NCBI GenBank assembly: GCA_963932465.1
Contig: OZ010787.1
Coordinates: 15,488,926 to 15,552,925 of the forward strand
DNA: 64,000 nucleotides
From: Maratus speciosus
Taxonomy: Eukaryota > Arthropoda > Arachnida > Araneae > Salticidae
Direction: 5' to 3'
Shown here one piece after another: positions 45,613 through 57,866 of the stretch. Both the position numbers and the translations under genes were made by a program. Every line of letters begins with the position of its first letter. Position 1 is the first letter of the stretch. The notes beneath the pieces were generated by a model. The model saw nothing but the letters and a program-made list of their open reading frames with translations. It had not been told where the DNA came from and ran no database searches.

Positions 45613-46397
45613 CAGTGAAATACGTTTAACACGAAACTGAGGGGACCGAAAAAAATTTTCGTGTTAAAAGAATTTCGCGTTAAAAGATTCTTAAAAAAGA
45701 ACAAAACTCACAAATATTTTCGACGTCATCAAAATTTTTTTTCGATTTTTTGTTAAAGTACTAGTAAGGTGCAACCATTAGGATAAAAAGCAAGTAAACA
45801 AAATATTGTTTTTGAGGGAAAAATCAGATATCTTTTTTTGAAGTGTCTTTTTCAACATTCTGAGATGTAGCTTGTTTGAAACAAAAATAAGCTAAGCTGT
45901 CTCTAAATCTTCGTGCTTAGCAGTTCTCACACGTTTTCTCTCAGGCTTAAAAATATTGCGCTTAAACATTAACGTAATTGGGATCCCTGTTTTTTATTAA
46001 TGTTGATAATGTAGAATTGGCAATGCAAAACTCTTTGCAGATTTCTGTTTTCGTCCTTTTTTTTCATCAACTGCATGAAGCAGCTTCATCTTCATTCATG
46101 TGAAGCGAAATAGCAGTTTGTTTTGGCACCGATTTCTCAGCCACTGTGCTCATAAAACATAAGCTAATTTACAGGAAACACGAAATTCACTGATTTTCAT
46201 CGAAAATTCAATGGTTTTTAACACAAAATTCACCAATTTCAACTCAAACTAACTAGCTCGAAAGCGATTTTTTTTTTGTTTCGTGTTAAAAGAACAAAAA
46301 TGTATTAAATTGCATCGTATACTGTCCGGACCGCTATATCATTTCGTGTTAACCGATTTTTCATGTTAAGCGTTTTCGTGTTAAACGTATTTCACTG
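45613..46397 (-). pseudogene. pogo/Tigger-like element with a transposase N-terminal remnant
   Basis: The termini CAGTGAAATACGTTTAACAC and its inverse are near-perfect, between TA dinucleotides at 45611-45612 and 46398-46399. On the minus strand at about 45840-46090 a decayed coding part reads EICKEFCIANSTLSTLIKNR and then KRVRTAKHEDLETA after a frame change. This matches the helix-turn-helix region of CENP-B/pogo-type transposases. The catalytic DDE domain is gone and stops interrupt the rest, so this is an internally deleted dead copy of 785 bp. Confidence 0.75.
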
Positions 46398-46399
46398 TA

Positions 46400-47044
46400 T
46401 ATAATTTGGATATACTAGGGTGGAGCATGGAAAAAACCGAAGTTCCTCCGATGCATTCCCGAGTTGGGAACACCGGTGTTAAACATAACCCCCAGTGGCG
46501 CAATGACTTTCTAAATTTTAGAAAATCATCACTTCGTTGACAGACTTAAAAGATCGAGGCGGGAAAGGTGAGCATCGGAGGTACCAACAGACCCAGAAAA
46601 GCCTAAAGCCACATATTTGAAAAATATAGGTTTAGGATAGATTTTTCTCTCCACAAAAGTTTCCCTGGATGTACGCGTGATATGTAGGTGACAACGGCTC
46701 TTTGTACACCTTATCAATTATATATCAGAAATGTTCATATACCTTTTATATTCTCATATAAGCCGATCTCGCTTAAAAAACTACTACTCTACTTTAAGTA
46801 TAAAAATCAAAAACTTGCATATAAGTCAACTCTGTGTCCTTTTCATAAACACTGTCACAAAAGAATAATCACAAAAAACGTATGGTTAAATAGTTGGAAA
46901 CAAAACATAAATAAATAAATAATCATAAAATAACAAATTTAATCAACATAAAAATGTAGTCATCGGAATCTTTCAAAGTTGACTTAGTATTTTCGGACAG
47001 TGCATTTGAACAGTTTGAAGAAACAGACATCTAAATGTTGAATA
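46400..47044. other. Non-coding DNA
   Basis: TAGGGTGGAGCATGGAAAAA (about 46428) looks like a transposon end but no partner is visible. No gene is seen. Confidence 0.4.
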
Positions 47045-47052
47045 ATGGCAAC

Positions 47053-47742
47053 CAGGGACCGATTTAAAAAATTGTAGGCCCTGGGCACAGATGCCCTCTT
47101 GCACCGATGTTTACAGGGGGATTGAGTAAAGAGAGAAAAAAAAAAGAAAAAGGTACGGTTAAGATAACCACTATTAATTTTAATAATTATTTTTAAATAT
47201 CCATTGAAAAATTAAATATGATAATCATTAATTTACTTTAAAATATATTATTTCACAATTATGACATTTAAATGAGTAGACGTTTTATAATAAATTGTGT
47301 GGTGCTGATTATCTTTTCCTATGCAAGTCTATATATCTGGAATGATAAAGTATGCAACAACTAAGAATAAATTTTCCGCAATATCAAGCTATAATTATTT
47401 AAAATATTAGGGGGCTCTGCCGCCTACGAGCTACGCTCACCAGCTCCAAATAATCTTAGAGAACAGGAACAGGATTAAATAAGAATGAAAAATACAATAT
47501 ATTTTTTAAATCATAAAAATAAAAGAAAATATTCACTATAATAAAGTAATTAAATGTGGATGTTTCAGACAAAATATACAATGTTATAAAAGTACAATAC
47601 GAACATAATAGAGTGTAGAATGAAATGTAAAATTCCATTTGATATTAAAATAACATCAGATTTTGAACAATAATTGAAAAACCTACAGTAGCATTTGGGA
47701 CCCCCTGAAAATCAGGGAACTGGGCCGGTAAATAAGGCACTG
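47053..47742. mobile_element. hAT MITE with 8-bp duplication
   Basis: The left end CAGGGACCGATTTAAA and the inverse right end (CAGTGCCTTATTTACCGGCC) are diverged inverted repeats with the CAG...CTG tips of hAT elements. The flanks are ATGGCAAC (47045-47052) and ATGGCGAC (47743-47750), an 8-bp duplication with one change. The interior of 690 bp is AT-rich with no transposase frame. Confidence 0.75.
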
Positions 47743-47899
47743 ATGGCGACCTCCTAACACACACCAGGGATGACAGAAACAGTTCGTTTAGCCCTTTATC
47801 CTAACGGTACTTTAAAGTACCATTAAAATAACTTGTTATAAAATTCATCTAATACATCGATTAGTAGTGATACAGTTTAGAATGAGTTATTGCCGAAAC

Positions 47900-48525
47900 G
47901 TCAGTGAAGGCTTACTGTGGAGACACGAAAAGTTTTAGCTTCCGTTAGTCTGTCTGTTAGTCTGTCTGTCAGTCAGTCTGTTAGTCTGTCTGTTAGTCTG
48001 TCTGTCAGTCAGTCTGTTAGTCTGTCTGTTAGTCTGTCTGTCTGTTCCGCGATAACTGCCGTAAAAAGCATCCGATCGGCTTGAAATTTACTGGACATGT
48101 TGATGAGGTACCCGGACTTAGCTGTATAGTTTTTGGTTAAATTTGGTTCATTCGTTCGGGAAATATGGAACATTTTATTTTTCTCTATAATGCTTTTCTA
48201 TGGCAAGTCAGACGATTTTCAGATTTTCATTTGTTGAAAGAAATGGCTCATATGAAAAATCGATTTAAATGGTAAATTTTTGATGCTGAAATTTTTAAAT
48301 AAGATTATTAAACTATTCCAATTAGTTTGAAATTTTGTCAATATATTTGCGAGATTTTTTTTAATTAGGTTTATAATATTGGGGTTAATTTTATGCATGT
48401 TTTCCAATAATATAAAGGATTTTGTTTTATCAATTTGACATAATGCATATTTCATTTTTTCCCCCTTTCTTTCATCTGTTGCCTAGCAACGTATTTGGTC
48501 CTAATAATATTAGTATAGTTGCGTG
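47900..48525. repeat. Repeat with a GTCTGTTA microsatellite
   Basis: A run of TTAGTCTGTCTG / GTCAGTCAGTC units fills 47946-48048. CCGCGATAACTGCCGTAAAA and a GGCTTGAAATTTACTGGACA segment follow, and it ends with TAATAATATTAGTATAG. The last motif also ends repeat B at 10252, suggesting a shared terminus type. Minus-strand frames at 48219-48757 are low-complexity and unsupported. Confidence 0.5.
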
Positions 48526-49017
48526 TATAATGTTTGAGTAAAGCCAACGTCAAAACGGATGAATTAATGCATTTGTATCTTTGCATATAGATGGATTTTA
48601 GCCCAGAAATAAAAATAGGCAATATTTCATTTATTTTATTTATTTTATTCAAATATTTTGACAAAAAATACAAAAGTTCATTATTTTCATAGGGAATAAC
48701 GTAACATTTTTCCATAACATTTACCAATATTTCTTTAATTGTTGCCAAGAAAATCAAAACACGGAATAATATTTTCTTTTAAACAATATTCAATTGAAAT
48801 GTCTTGTCGTGTAACAGGAAAATGAAAAATAAAATTAAGAATAGAAAAATTAATATGGCGGCATATTGGAAATAAAAAGAAAACTCTCGAGTATTTCTTA
48901 ATATAACAAGATGAAAAGTTTTGAGTAAGTACGCAATAGCGGGTGAATTAGACGTCATTTATCGAAAACAAAGATGCTGGAATAAAAAGATCTTGGGTAA
49001 AATAAAATAACTATTAT
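48526..49017. other. AT-rich non-coding DNA
   Basis: Nothing supportable is seen. Confidence 0.45.
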
Positions 49018-49145
49018 TCACGGAGGAAAGAGATAGATGGAGATGCAGTATGCCGTAAAAACAGTTTGCAATACGATGTGCGTTATCGCTCAGATTTAAA
49101 TGCCCTCATTCGGCCCAAACAAAACAAGCATGTGGAACAGGGACC
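49018..49145. repeat. Dispersed repeat D, copy 2
   Basis: It matches 21354-21480 through AAAGAGATAGATGGAGATGC, AGTTTGCAATACG, TATCGCTCAGATTTAAATGC and GGCCCAAACAAAACAAGCAT. Confidence 0.55.
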
Positions 49146-51632
49146 GAATTCTTCGACTTCATCCGTGGATTTTTTCTGTAAAATGAAAATGATCTGCTTA
49201 TATTTAAGCAATAAGCATTCTAAGGTAGCATATTATGAATTAAAAACTCTATTACTAAAAATATTATTCTGTTTTTTTTTAAGCACGTCGTTGTGTTGTG
49301 ACGAAAGTAGCGGATTTTAGGGTTACATTTTTGGCGTCACTTCAAGATTTATTGTCTGCGTACGGTTAACATGAATATTTTATTTTAAATTTAAATTTTA
49401 TTAATTTGTAAAAAAAAAACTTATGCTTATCCTTATAAATCACAGCGTAAAAAAAAACTAAGATATACTATAACCATCCGCAGAATCAATAAAAAACTTA
49501 CGAATGTAAATTTAAATAGACTCCGGGGGTTCAGGGGGACAGAGCCCCCCCTGAAGAAATGCAATTTTTGATTTAAAAAGCTACCAGAATAAGTAGCTCA
49601 TCAGAATTTCAGAACATCAATGTATAACCACTTGTTTAACACTTTTAATTTCCGAAACTTTACGAAGTATCTTGTAAGCTTATAAATATTTATGTAATTT
49701 GAAAAATTTTAAAAACGATTGTAGGAAGTTGAATATTACGCAAAGAGTGTTAAAAAACAATGACTTGCAAAGATGACGTTGAGGCTCCTGATCTGCAGAT
49801 TTACTAGTTACGTTATTTATCTTGTTCCAAAAGCATTATTGGTTACACAAAACAAAAATATTTTTAAAAGGATGATTTCTTTTGACTTTGCACCTTTTCA
49901 GCTTTCTTGACGTTGAAAGATTGGGGTGAGGAAAGTTTCAATTCGGAAATAGTTCTATATTTCTATTGTAAGAACGTTACATTTGTACATTTCCTAATTC
50001 TACAAAATACCAAAAAAAAAAAAAAAAAAAAAAAAAAATTAAATAAAAGATTCAGTGAAGTTATAAATATTGCACAAAATCCTTATAAATTCAAATTTAA
50101 TGAATCAATTTTAATTGACAAAATCCTTCTAAAATTTATTAAATGATTATGTAAATCTTCTAATGTACTCGTAGTTTCAAAATTCACGAAAAATGCTTTA
50201 GAAGATGAAATTTTCATGAATTCATAATTAAGGCTATAAAGGGTTAATTGTTTTAGTTTGTCTTTTTGCTATATCACTGTGGTTATCATAAAATTAATTC
50301 CAAGGTTTTTTTCAAAATGACACCCGGCTAGTTTTTCCCGATACCCTTTTAGTCAATCCTTAGCATCGACCTCGATCATCCAAATGTTTCTGCAGGCACA
50401 AACGATGCTACATAATTGGAATTCAGAAACTTTTTGGAGGAATGTTTCGCTTAAAATTGTTATTGAATAGCAAAGGCTATTTTCGGTGGAGGCAAAAGTT
50501 GAAATACTTAAATCTCGACATTAACAGATAGATTACTACCTGTTATCATAAACAAGTTTCTGTACTGCTTGATATATCTTAACATTATTGTTCTTAAACA
50601 GTTTTGAGCCACCTATATGCTGTTTCTTTCTCCCAGCAATTAAGGTGTTGTCTCCAAAAAATAACGTTCCGTTGTATAATCCAGCCATAAAACAAAGCAG
50701 ATGTATCATTGCACTGTTAAATACTCTACTGCAATTTTTTAAACTTCTAAGCATCGCACATTTTCAAATTTTATAACGTCGTATTGAAAAAAAAAGTACT
50801 TTTTAATGCAATTTGTTTGAAAACTGCATCTCCATTTATTTTTGAGATATTATTTTTTTTTTGTAGTTTTTAAAACCATTTCTGTAATGGTGGCAATTGA
50901 AGTACTCCATTTCTGTAGAAAGTAAAGAAAAAAATAGTTGGCAAATAGTAATTGTATCTTTTTGTTGCCATTTTTCCATACCTACTGAAAAAAATCTAAC
51001 TGAAATACGTGCTTTTTTGAAAAATATAAATGAATGATTTTTAATAAAACATGGAGCTATTATAAACTATATTTAATTTAGTTATCTATATTACAAACAA
51101 ATGAAGGCACATGGATCATTAGATAGCCGATTTTTTTTTCGAGTTTTTTGAGTAACATCTGTTTTTTTGGATTTGTGTATTATTCAGGGATAGTGGCGAC
51201 CTATGAATACTTTACTGTAGATGTTGTTTAAGACTGGATCGTAAACGAGGAATTTTTCTGAGGATGCAAATGGCATCATTTTAAAAACGTCAAAATTTTG
51301 GCGTCAAAGTAAAAGCGTGTGTTTTAAGTCTTAAAACTGAAATATATTTTGTATTATCTATATTTATATAAATATATATATATATATATTCATTGGGGAC
51401 ACTAAATTCTGAAAAAACAGAATTCATGTTTTCTAGTATTTATATTTCGATTGGTTGCGTTAAGAAAAGAAAACATAAAAATTGGGATTTTTTTCCTCGC
51501 TTCTAAGTAAATCCTCCCATTTTGTAAGATTAAAAAAAATTTTATTTGCTTATAAATTACTTATACGATAAATGTATTTTTTGTGCATGCGAATTTTCCG
51601 TTTTTGCGTGCCCTACCCTGTACTGGGTGATT
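49146..51632. other. AT-rich non-coding DNA
   Basis: No gene is visible. It contains an A27 run (50012-50038) and a short AT run near 51369. GGGGGTTCAGGGGGAC with GAGCCCCCCCTG near 49525-49553 forms a GC-rich hairpin-like patch. A 62-72-codon frame open on both strands at 50536-50776 has no recognisable product. Confidence 0.45.
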
Positions 51633-52475
51633 CAAAATAGATTGTAATGGCGATTATTTCAGACTGATTACAGAAATATACATAAAGTCACAAAAGTATA
51701 CGAATCAAATATGGCTTTAGATATGGCATTTGTCTCACAAGGGGCTGTATAGATATTAAAATACGAAATTTAATTTTTATTAGGGCTTCGTTTCTTTTAT
51801 TATTTATATTGAGAAAAATGTTGTCTTACGAATAAGAATTTAAAAAAATTCACATTATTTTACGACCAATACTTACCAATTTACAGTATTTTGAATTGTT
51901 TGAATTTTCAGTGTTTTCCAGCACTATAAATGCTTTTTTTCCGTTTTGATATATTTATTTATTTTAATTTTTTAATGAAATCTCTGTAATAAATGCAAAT
52001 GGTGGTTACTTTATTATTGCATTGTTGTGAAAAGGGATTATTAGAACTTTTATCAAAATAGATTTTAATGGTGATTATTTCTTAAATTGCTGATTATAGA
52101 AATATACATCAAATTACAAAAGTATACAAATCAAATATCGGTTTAGATATTGCATTTGTTTCACAAGGGTCTGTATAGATAGCAAAATACGAAATTTAAT
52201 TTTTAGCACGACCCCGTTTCTTCTATTACTTATATTTAGAAAAATGTTGCCCTACGTTTAAGAAGAATTAAAAAAAAAAATCCTATTATTTTACGACCAA
52301 TACTTACCAAGTTTACAGTATTTTGAATTATTTAAATGTGTTTTCCCAGCATTAAAAGCGCTTTTTTTCGTTTTAATATATTTATTTATTTAAAATTTTT
52401 AATGAAATCCCTGTAATAAATGCAAACGCAATTGGATTATTCCATTGTTGTGAAAAGGGATTATTAGAACTTTTA
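51633..52475. repeat. ~422-bp tandem duplication
   Basis: Two adjacent copies (about 51633-52053 and 52054-52475) align from CAAAATAGATT.TAATGG.GA to GAAAAGGGATTATTAGAAC. The copies share ACAAAAGTATAC.AATCAAAT, TTTTACGACCAATACTTACC and TTTACAGTATTTTGAATT. They differ at scattered sites and small indels. Neither contains a supported gene. Confidence 0.85.
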
Positions 52476-53271
52476 TTAATGTCATTTGTCCATTAAAATT
52501 CAAAAGAAAAATATATGAATTGATAGTGTTTAAGGCTATTCTTAAAGAGCGTAAAAGTGGAATATTTTCTCGGAGGAAAATGCTATCATTTTAAAACGAA
52601 AGCACTCATCAAACTGAAATATTTTTTTATTTGGCTAAGAATGATGTCATGTTCAAAGACTTTTCATTCCACCAGTTTCGAAAGTCGGGGCCAAAACTTC
52701 AAAGAACGAAATGCTTTCAAAAGAAATTTTAAGACCCCCCACTTCCACCCCCCCCCCCCACCCCAAAAAAAAAGTATTCTGCAAAATAATCTGCAATAAG
52801 GGATGCTTTTTTTTCTATTAAAACTTTGGCGTAAATCTTTTCAAAATTTATAATAAAATTAGATTTCTTTTTTCTCACAATATCAAAAGATTTCATCCAA
52901 TGAAAAGGCAATACATTGGGTTGCTTCTCAGCTAGTATGTTTTTAAAAATCTTGTAAAAGGAACTTCCTTTCCGATATTATAAACAGAAGTAAGTGCACA
53001 GGGGTCATTTTCAAATAATGGTAAATTTTGGTTTAACAAATATTAAATTTAATTGTTTTATGTTTTGCTCAAATTGCTTCAAATAATAAAATAATATCAA
53101 TTTTTGCTAAGGAATAGTAATGATTTTTTTAAAAATGTCTAAAATTGTGATTGCTATGTCCTTGAGACCGTAATTTCAAAACGCCTTTTTAATGGTCGCA
53201 GTAATGACATTTTTAACGTTAAGCCTATTTTGGGGGTAAACTGCAATGATTGAAAGCTTATGGTGTACTTA
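52476..53271. other. AT-rich non-coding DNA
   Basis: Apart from a C-rich run near 52735-52764, nothing is seen. It ends with the TA target site of the Tc1 element. Confidence 0.5.
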
Positions 53272-54826
53272 CACTGCTCAAAAGAATTAAGGGAACACAT
53301 GGTTTTAACGGAAATACGCAAATATTTACACCTATAATTGACGCAAAATAAAACATCCATAATTTAAAGCGTAGTATATAAAACAGATAAATAAAACTTC
53401 ACATGCAAATAAAAGTTTATGACGTCAAAAACTAGAAAAAGAGATAAGTGCAGAAATCGGGATTTTGCAGAAACGTCTGTTTCACTGTCTCAGTTGTAAA
53501 ATTCAAGTGCTCAGCTTGTGTTTTGAGAAAAGGTGACTTGAAAATGTCACAGTACTGTGATTTACCGGAATCCATGGCTTGGCGTGTTATCGGGACAGCT
53601 GAATTTAGGGAAACACAAGGAAGTGTAGTGGACGCTGCTGGAGTCGCAAGAAGTGTCAATGCAAGGCTGTGGAATCCATTCCAAGACACTTGGAATGGTA
53701 GACGTCGACAAGGGCAAGGTCGGCCACATGCTACCACAGAAACTGATGACCGATATATCCTGTTAACAGCTCGTCGAGACGGAACGGGCAGTGCTACTCT
53801 GCTGCAAAACACAATTGTTCTTGGCCACAGGACGAATGACATCCAGCCAAACTGTCCAAAATAGGCTTCATCAGGGAGGTCTCTATGCACGTAAGCCAAT
53901 GGTCTGTATTCCGTTGATCCCAAGCAGCTGTGCGGCCCAAAGAACCTGGGCAACTGAACATCGAGTTTGGAGGCAACGTTATTGGAGTCTCATTCTGTTT
54001 ACGGACGAGTCCCGATTCAATATGGATGTGACATCTGATGTGTTTTGGCAGGGAGAGAAAGAGGCACTCAAAATAATCCCACATTCGTTCGTGAAAGTTC
54101 ACATTGCAGACAAGGTGGGTTGATGCTATGGGCTAGAATCAGCATGGGTGGACGTACGGGCCTGCATATCATTCGGAATGGCACTTTGACGGTCCGAAGT
54201 TATACAGACGAGATACTGAGACCTCATGTCGTATTTTATGTTGCAGCAATTAGTGATTTCTTTTTTTCCATGCATGATAAAGCCAGACATCATACAGTTC
54301 GTCTCGTGGAAAACATGCTTGAAGCTAAAACAATACAGCGTATGGAATGACCAGCATGCTCTCCTGACCTAAATCCGATCGAGCATGTTTGGGACATACT
54401 CAGGTGACGCAATGCTGCGAGACCAAGTCCTTCTTTTACTCTCCGGGACTTGAATATTGCAATTCTTGAGCAGTGGAACAGTATTCTCCAAATTCTTATC
54501 CATGAATCCTCATCGCATCCATGGAAATCAGGTGTGCAGTAGTTTTAGCTGTTCGAGGAGACCACACGCCATATTAAAAATCTTCCATCATTTCAAAACA
54601 ATACTTTTTTTTTATCATTTACATGAAACCAAATTGTTGCCCTAAACCATCTTTTCATGTTCTTTCCATCTTTTCAAAGAATAAAAGCTCCCTTACAATT
54701 TTTTTGCCTCTTTTTTTCTGTATTGAGCATTGATACACGTGTACTATCCATTTTATGCCCATACATGGCTGTCCTGCACTATTCTCTTCACTTTTTTGCT
54801 TGCTCTACTAATTTTTTTGAGCAGTG
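53272..54826 (+). mobile_element. Full-length Tc1-like transposon
   Basis: The element is bounded by CACTGCTCAAAAGAATTAAG and the inverse TTAATTTTTTTGAGCAGTG-type end, each next to a TA dinucleotide (53270-53271 and 54827-54828). It is 1555 bp, in the usual Tc1 size range, and carries one degenerate transposase gene on the plus strand. It is markedly richer in G and C than its flanks, as expected of a relatively recent arrival. Confidence 0.9.
53544..54577 (+). pseudogene. Tc1-like DD34E transposase pseudogene
   Basis: It starts at ATG 53544 (MSQYCDLPESM). A helix-turn-helix-like part GSVVDAAGVARSVNARLW follows, then the GRPR-like GQGRPHATTETDDRYI linker. The catalytic blocks are LFTDESRFNM (first Asp), GGLMLWARISMGGRTGLH, MHDKARHHTVRLVENML (second Asp) and PACSPDLNPIEHVWDIL (Glu). 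The second Asp and the Glu are separated by 34 residues, the DD34E spacing. The C terminus VRGDHTPY ends at TAA 54575. Damage: frameshifts between about 53790-53870 and 54045-54125, TGA for the Trp before PACSPD, and TGA after WDILR. No functional product is possible. Confidence 0.9.
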
Positions 54827-54828
54827 TA

Positions 54829-55862
54829 TTTTGAAAGCAGTCCCAAAACTTTTTTATAATTCTTCTAACAACGTTAAATTGTTAAATATGTTTTCTAGCA
54901 ATAATAAACTTAGTAATGACGCAGATATTAAATATATTGGCTAAAATTTAGTTAGCAGACGAACAGCATGAAATAGTACTTGCGTAGTTATTCAAAAAGG
55001 ACATTACTGCTTGTAAGAACATATGGAACTACACAAGCTAAGCACGTTATCATATGAAAACACCATCTAGTAGAGAACTGATTGAAAAATTACTGTATAC
55101 CATGGTCATGAAAATTACTTCAAGGGACAAAATTTAAATAATTAATAGAAATATTTTCTGTTATGTCTAAAAGTGCCAAATATATATATAAATAGAGAAA
55201 TGAAATATATACCCAGATAGCCGTTGCCTTTGCTCCAACTCTTTCTAATTCTTAAAAATGAAGTTTTAAATTAATTAATTTGAAGTTTGGGACAAGGCAG
55301 GTTAATGCCATTTGCAACTTCTATATATTTTTAAAATTTTTCGTTTTTTTCTCAGATTTAAATTAGGGCGCTGTGTACTGCTTCAAAATAAATGTTGGCA
55401 AATAAATGAAACATTCATGATTGACTTTTCTTATTTCACATATTTTTAGCAAAGACACGAAATTTACCATTGTCTGAGAATTACTCCATTCCCCATATGA
55501 AAAAATTTGTTTTATCGTAGAAGGATCTGCGCGCCACAGAATTTCATATCATAAAACAAACTTTTTAGAATGCATAAGCTTTATGTTAGACACATGTTAA
55601 ATCATTTTAAATGTAATAATTCCTTATATCCTTTTAAGACTTGATAAAGATTTATATTAATGGATATGTAATCTAGACAAAAGCATCCAGATTTTGAAAT
55701 CTGCATAGAGGTGGTATATGGCAGCAAACGTTTAAACTACGAAGTTAGAAGGTTCAGTTATGATCATTTCTGGTAAGTATTACAGCAATTCGAATTTAAC
55801 ATGCGATAAAATATGTAATGCTGTTGACCATCATGTATATGACGGATGGAGCTTAAAGGGAT

Positions 55863-55895
<33 letters not shown>

Positions 55896-57858
55896 CTACC
55901 AATTGCTTAACTTATCAGTAAAGAATTATTTTAAGTTATCATCTGTTAGTGCATATATTTCAAACCAGCCAATTGCAAACCGAGGCTACAATATGATAAA
56001 ATTTTAAAGTGTACCACAATTGAATCGGATAACATTCCTGCTAATAGAGAATATGTTGCTGGAAACGGTTTTGAACACTGATATGCATCTAATGCAATAT
56101 TTTTTTTTTAAATTTTTTTATCACCAAGCATTCTAAATCTAAAGCATATAAATTAACATGTGATTTTTCTTTGCTTCTAGAAAATTTTACATATTACATC
56201 TGTAGCAGTAAATCGACTTTGGTTAAGCTGGAAAAATGTAAACATTCTAATTTTGCGACAATATTTGGTATCTGCGTATTATCCGGGACAGGCCATATTT
56301 ATTGCGCCAAGAATGGCGCCGAAAATATTAATTACAGTAATATTTTTTTGGCTTTCTTTATTTGAGTGTGTATATAGTTAATGTTATATAGATGCCATAT
56401 TAAAGGCAGACGCAGAATTATTTATACATGTATATCATGTATATGTAGGTACATAATATGATATAGCATAAAATAGATGGAATACATTCATAGAAACAGC
56501 ATATTTATATTACATTATATTTGTATTATATTCATTCTGTGGGGCATAACAAACCGCTCGAAATAATACTACCATCGTTAATAGCGTTTATTACTGAAAG
56601 CCGTCAATTTGATGAAATGCATTTAATAAATGTATACTAAATTACTATTTTGTATTATTTTAATTTGCTTTTATATTATATATATTTTTTAATGATTTTA
56701 TGTATTTTTTAAATGTACATTAAATTACCATTTTGAATACGATTGGCATTGGCAAGGATAAACAAAATTGGCGACTGACAACTATTTTTGACGATCTATC
56801 TACCTGGACCGTATGATACGTAAGTTTCCAATATTTCATGCAAATATAGCTAATATGGACCAATATACAGCCAATGCAAATAATACTGACTCTATTTTGT
56901 GTTGCTATTAAGGAACTTTGTCCAAAATTTCCATAAGTGTTGCTCTTTTCGTTTCTTTTTTGAGACATTTGAATTGATATTTTTAAAATTTTTAATTTAT
57001 GTGTGCTTGATTTAACACTCTTTTCAATGCCAGGTAAATTTTTAAAACGGAAAGATGGAAAATTGTGAACAACAACAACAAATAAATAAATAAATAAATA
57101 AAAATAAAAATTCTCTGTTTCCACCAAAGTAAAACGTAAACACACGAACAAATCTACCGATAATATGCAATAAAAATATGCATTAAAAAGATTAACTTGT
57201 TTTGATTACATTGAAAGCTATCTGAAAGGGCAAACAACTTTTCATTTCACTATTACCTCATGCTAGAAATGTATCACATTTATCATTTTAATGACCAAAT
57301 GCCATAGTACCACTAAAAGAGAGACTGGCATTATTTTCTAACAAGCACAAAACCAACAATTAAAAACAAGTCAAGCGAGTTCAAAACATTTAACCATTCT
57401 ACAGACAAGCATTCCCAACCAGTTATTATCTACTTATTACTTTTTTAGATGAAATTTCTCACCATTTTGTAAACCACTTCGTGGATTATATTTGAGGCCA
57501 AAACACGTTTCCTGCACGTTTTGTCATCTAGAGTGAAAGCCGGAGGCTAGGATATTTTTTCTATTTGACATTTTTTTTTCTTTTTCACATCTTCTTCAGT
57601 TCATCATAATATTTCTAGAAGTTTGACCAGAGGTATTCTTTAAGGTGTGCTCTCAAGTTTGGACATTGGCACGTGTTCTACTGAAGGTCAACGCCCTTGA
57701 TTTCGAAATTTTTTTTTTAATAAGTGTCTAACTCTCTTGTGATATATAAAAATTCAGACATGCTCAGAGTGTATGTCTGAATTTGATATTTTCTTTCTTT
57801 TTGAATTCAAAGAACAGAAGACAGATGAAAGAAAGTACAAAGGGCTTTATCTATTGCA
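54829..57858. other. AT-rich non-coding DNA with microsatellites
   Basis: It holds an (AAT)n run near 55868-55893 and an (AAAT)n run near 57076-57105. The longest minus-strand frame (56720-57151, 143 codons) begins in the AAAT repeat and shows no recognisable domain. A short balanced-composition patch at 56181-56336 follows a TTGCTTCTAG acceptor-like sequence; see findings. Confidence 0.45.
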
Positions 57859-57866
57859 GTCAATGG

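Noticed and set aside
48219..48757. Adjacent minus-strand frames of 78 and 101 codons
   Set aside because: Ile/Asn/Lys-rich composition is what AT-rich DNA yields by chance; the first overlaps a repeat with a microsatellite.
53432..53953. 173-codon minus-strand frame
   Set aside because: It is the antisense of the Tc1 transposase pseudogene on the plus strand, which has clear DD34E motifs.
56720..57151. 143-codon minus-strand frame, the second longest in the window
   Set aside because: Its start derives from an (AAAT)n microsatellite, and no domain, splice context or codon signal supports it.
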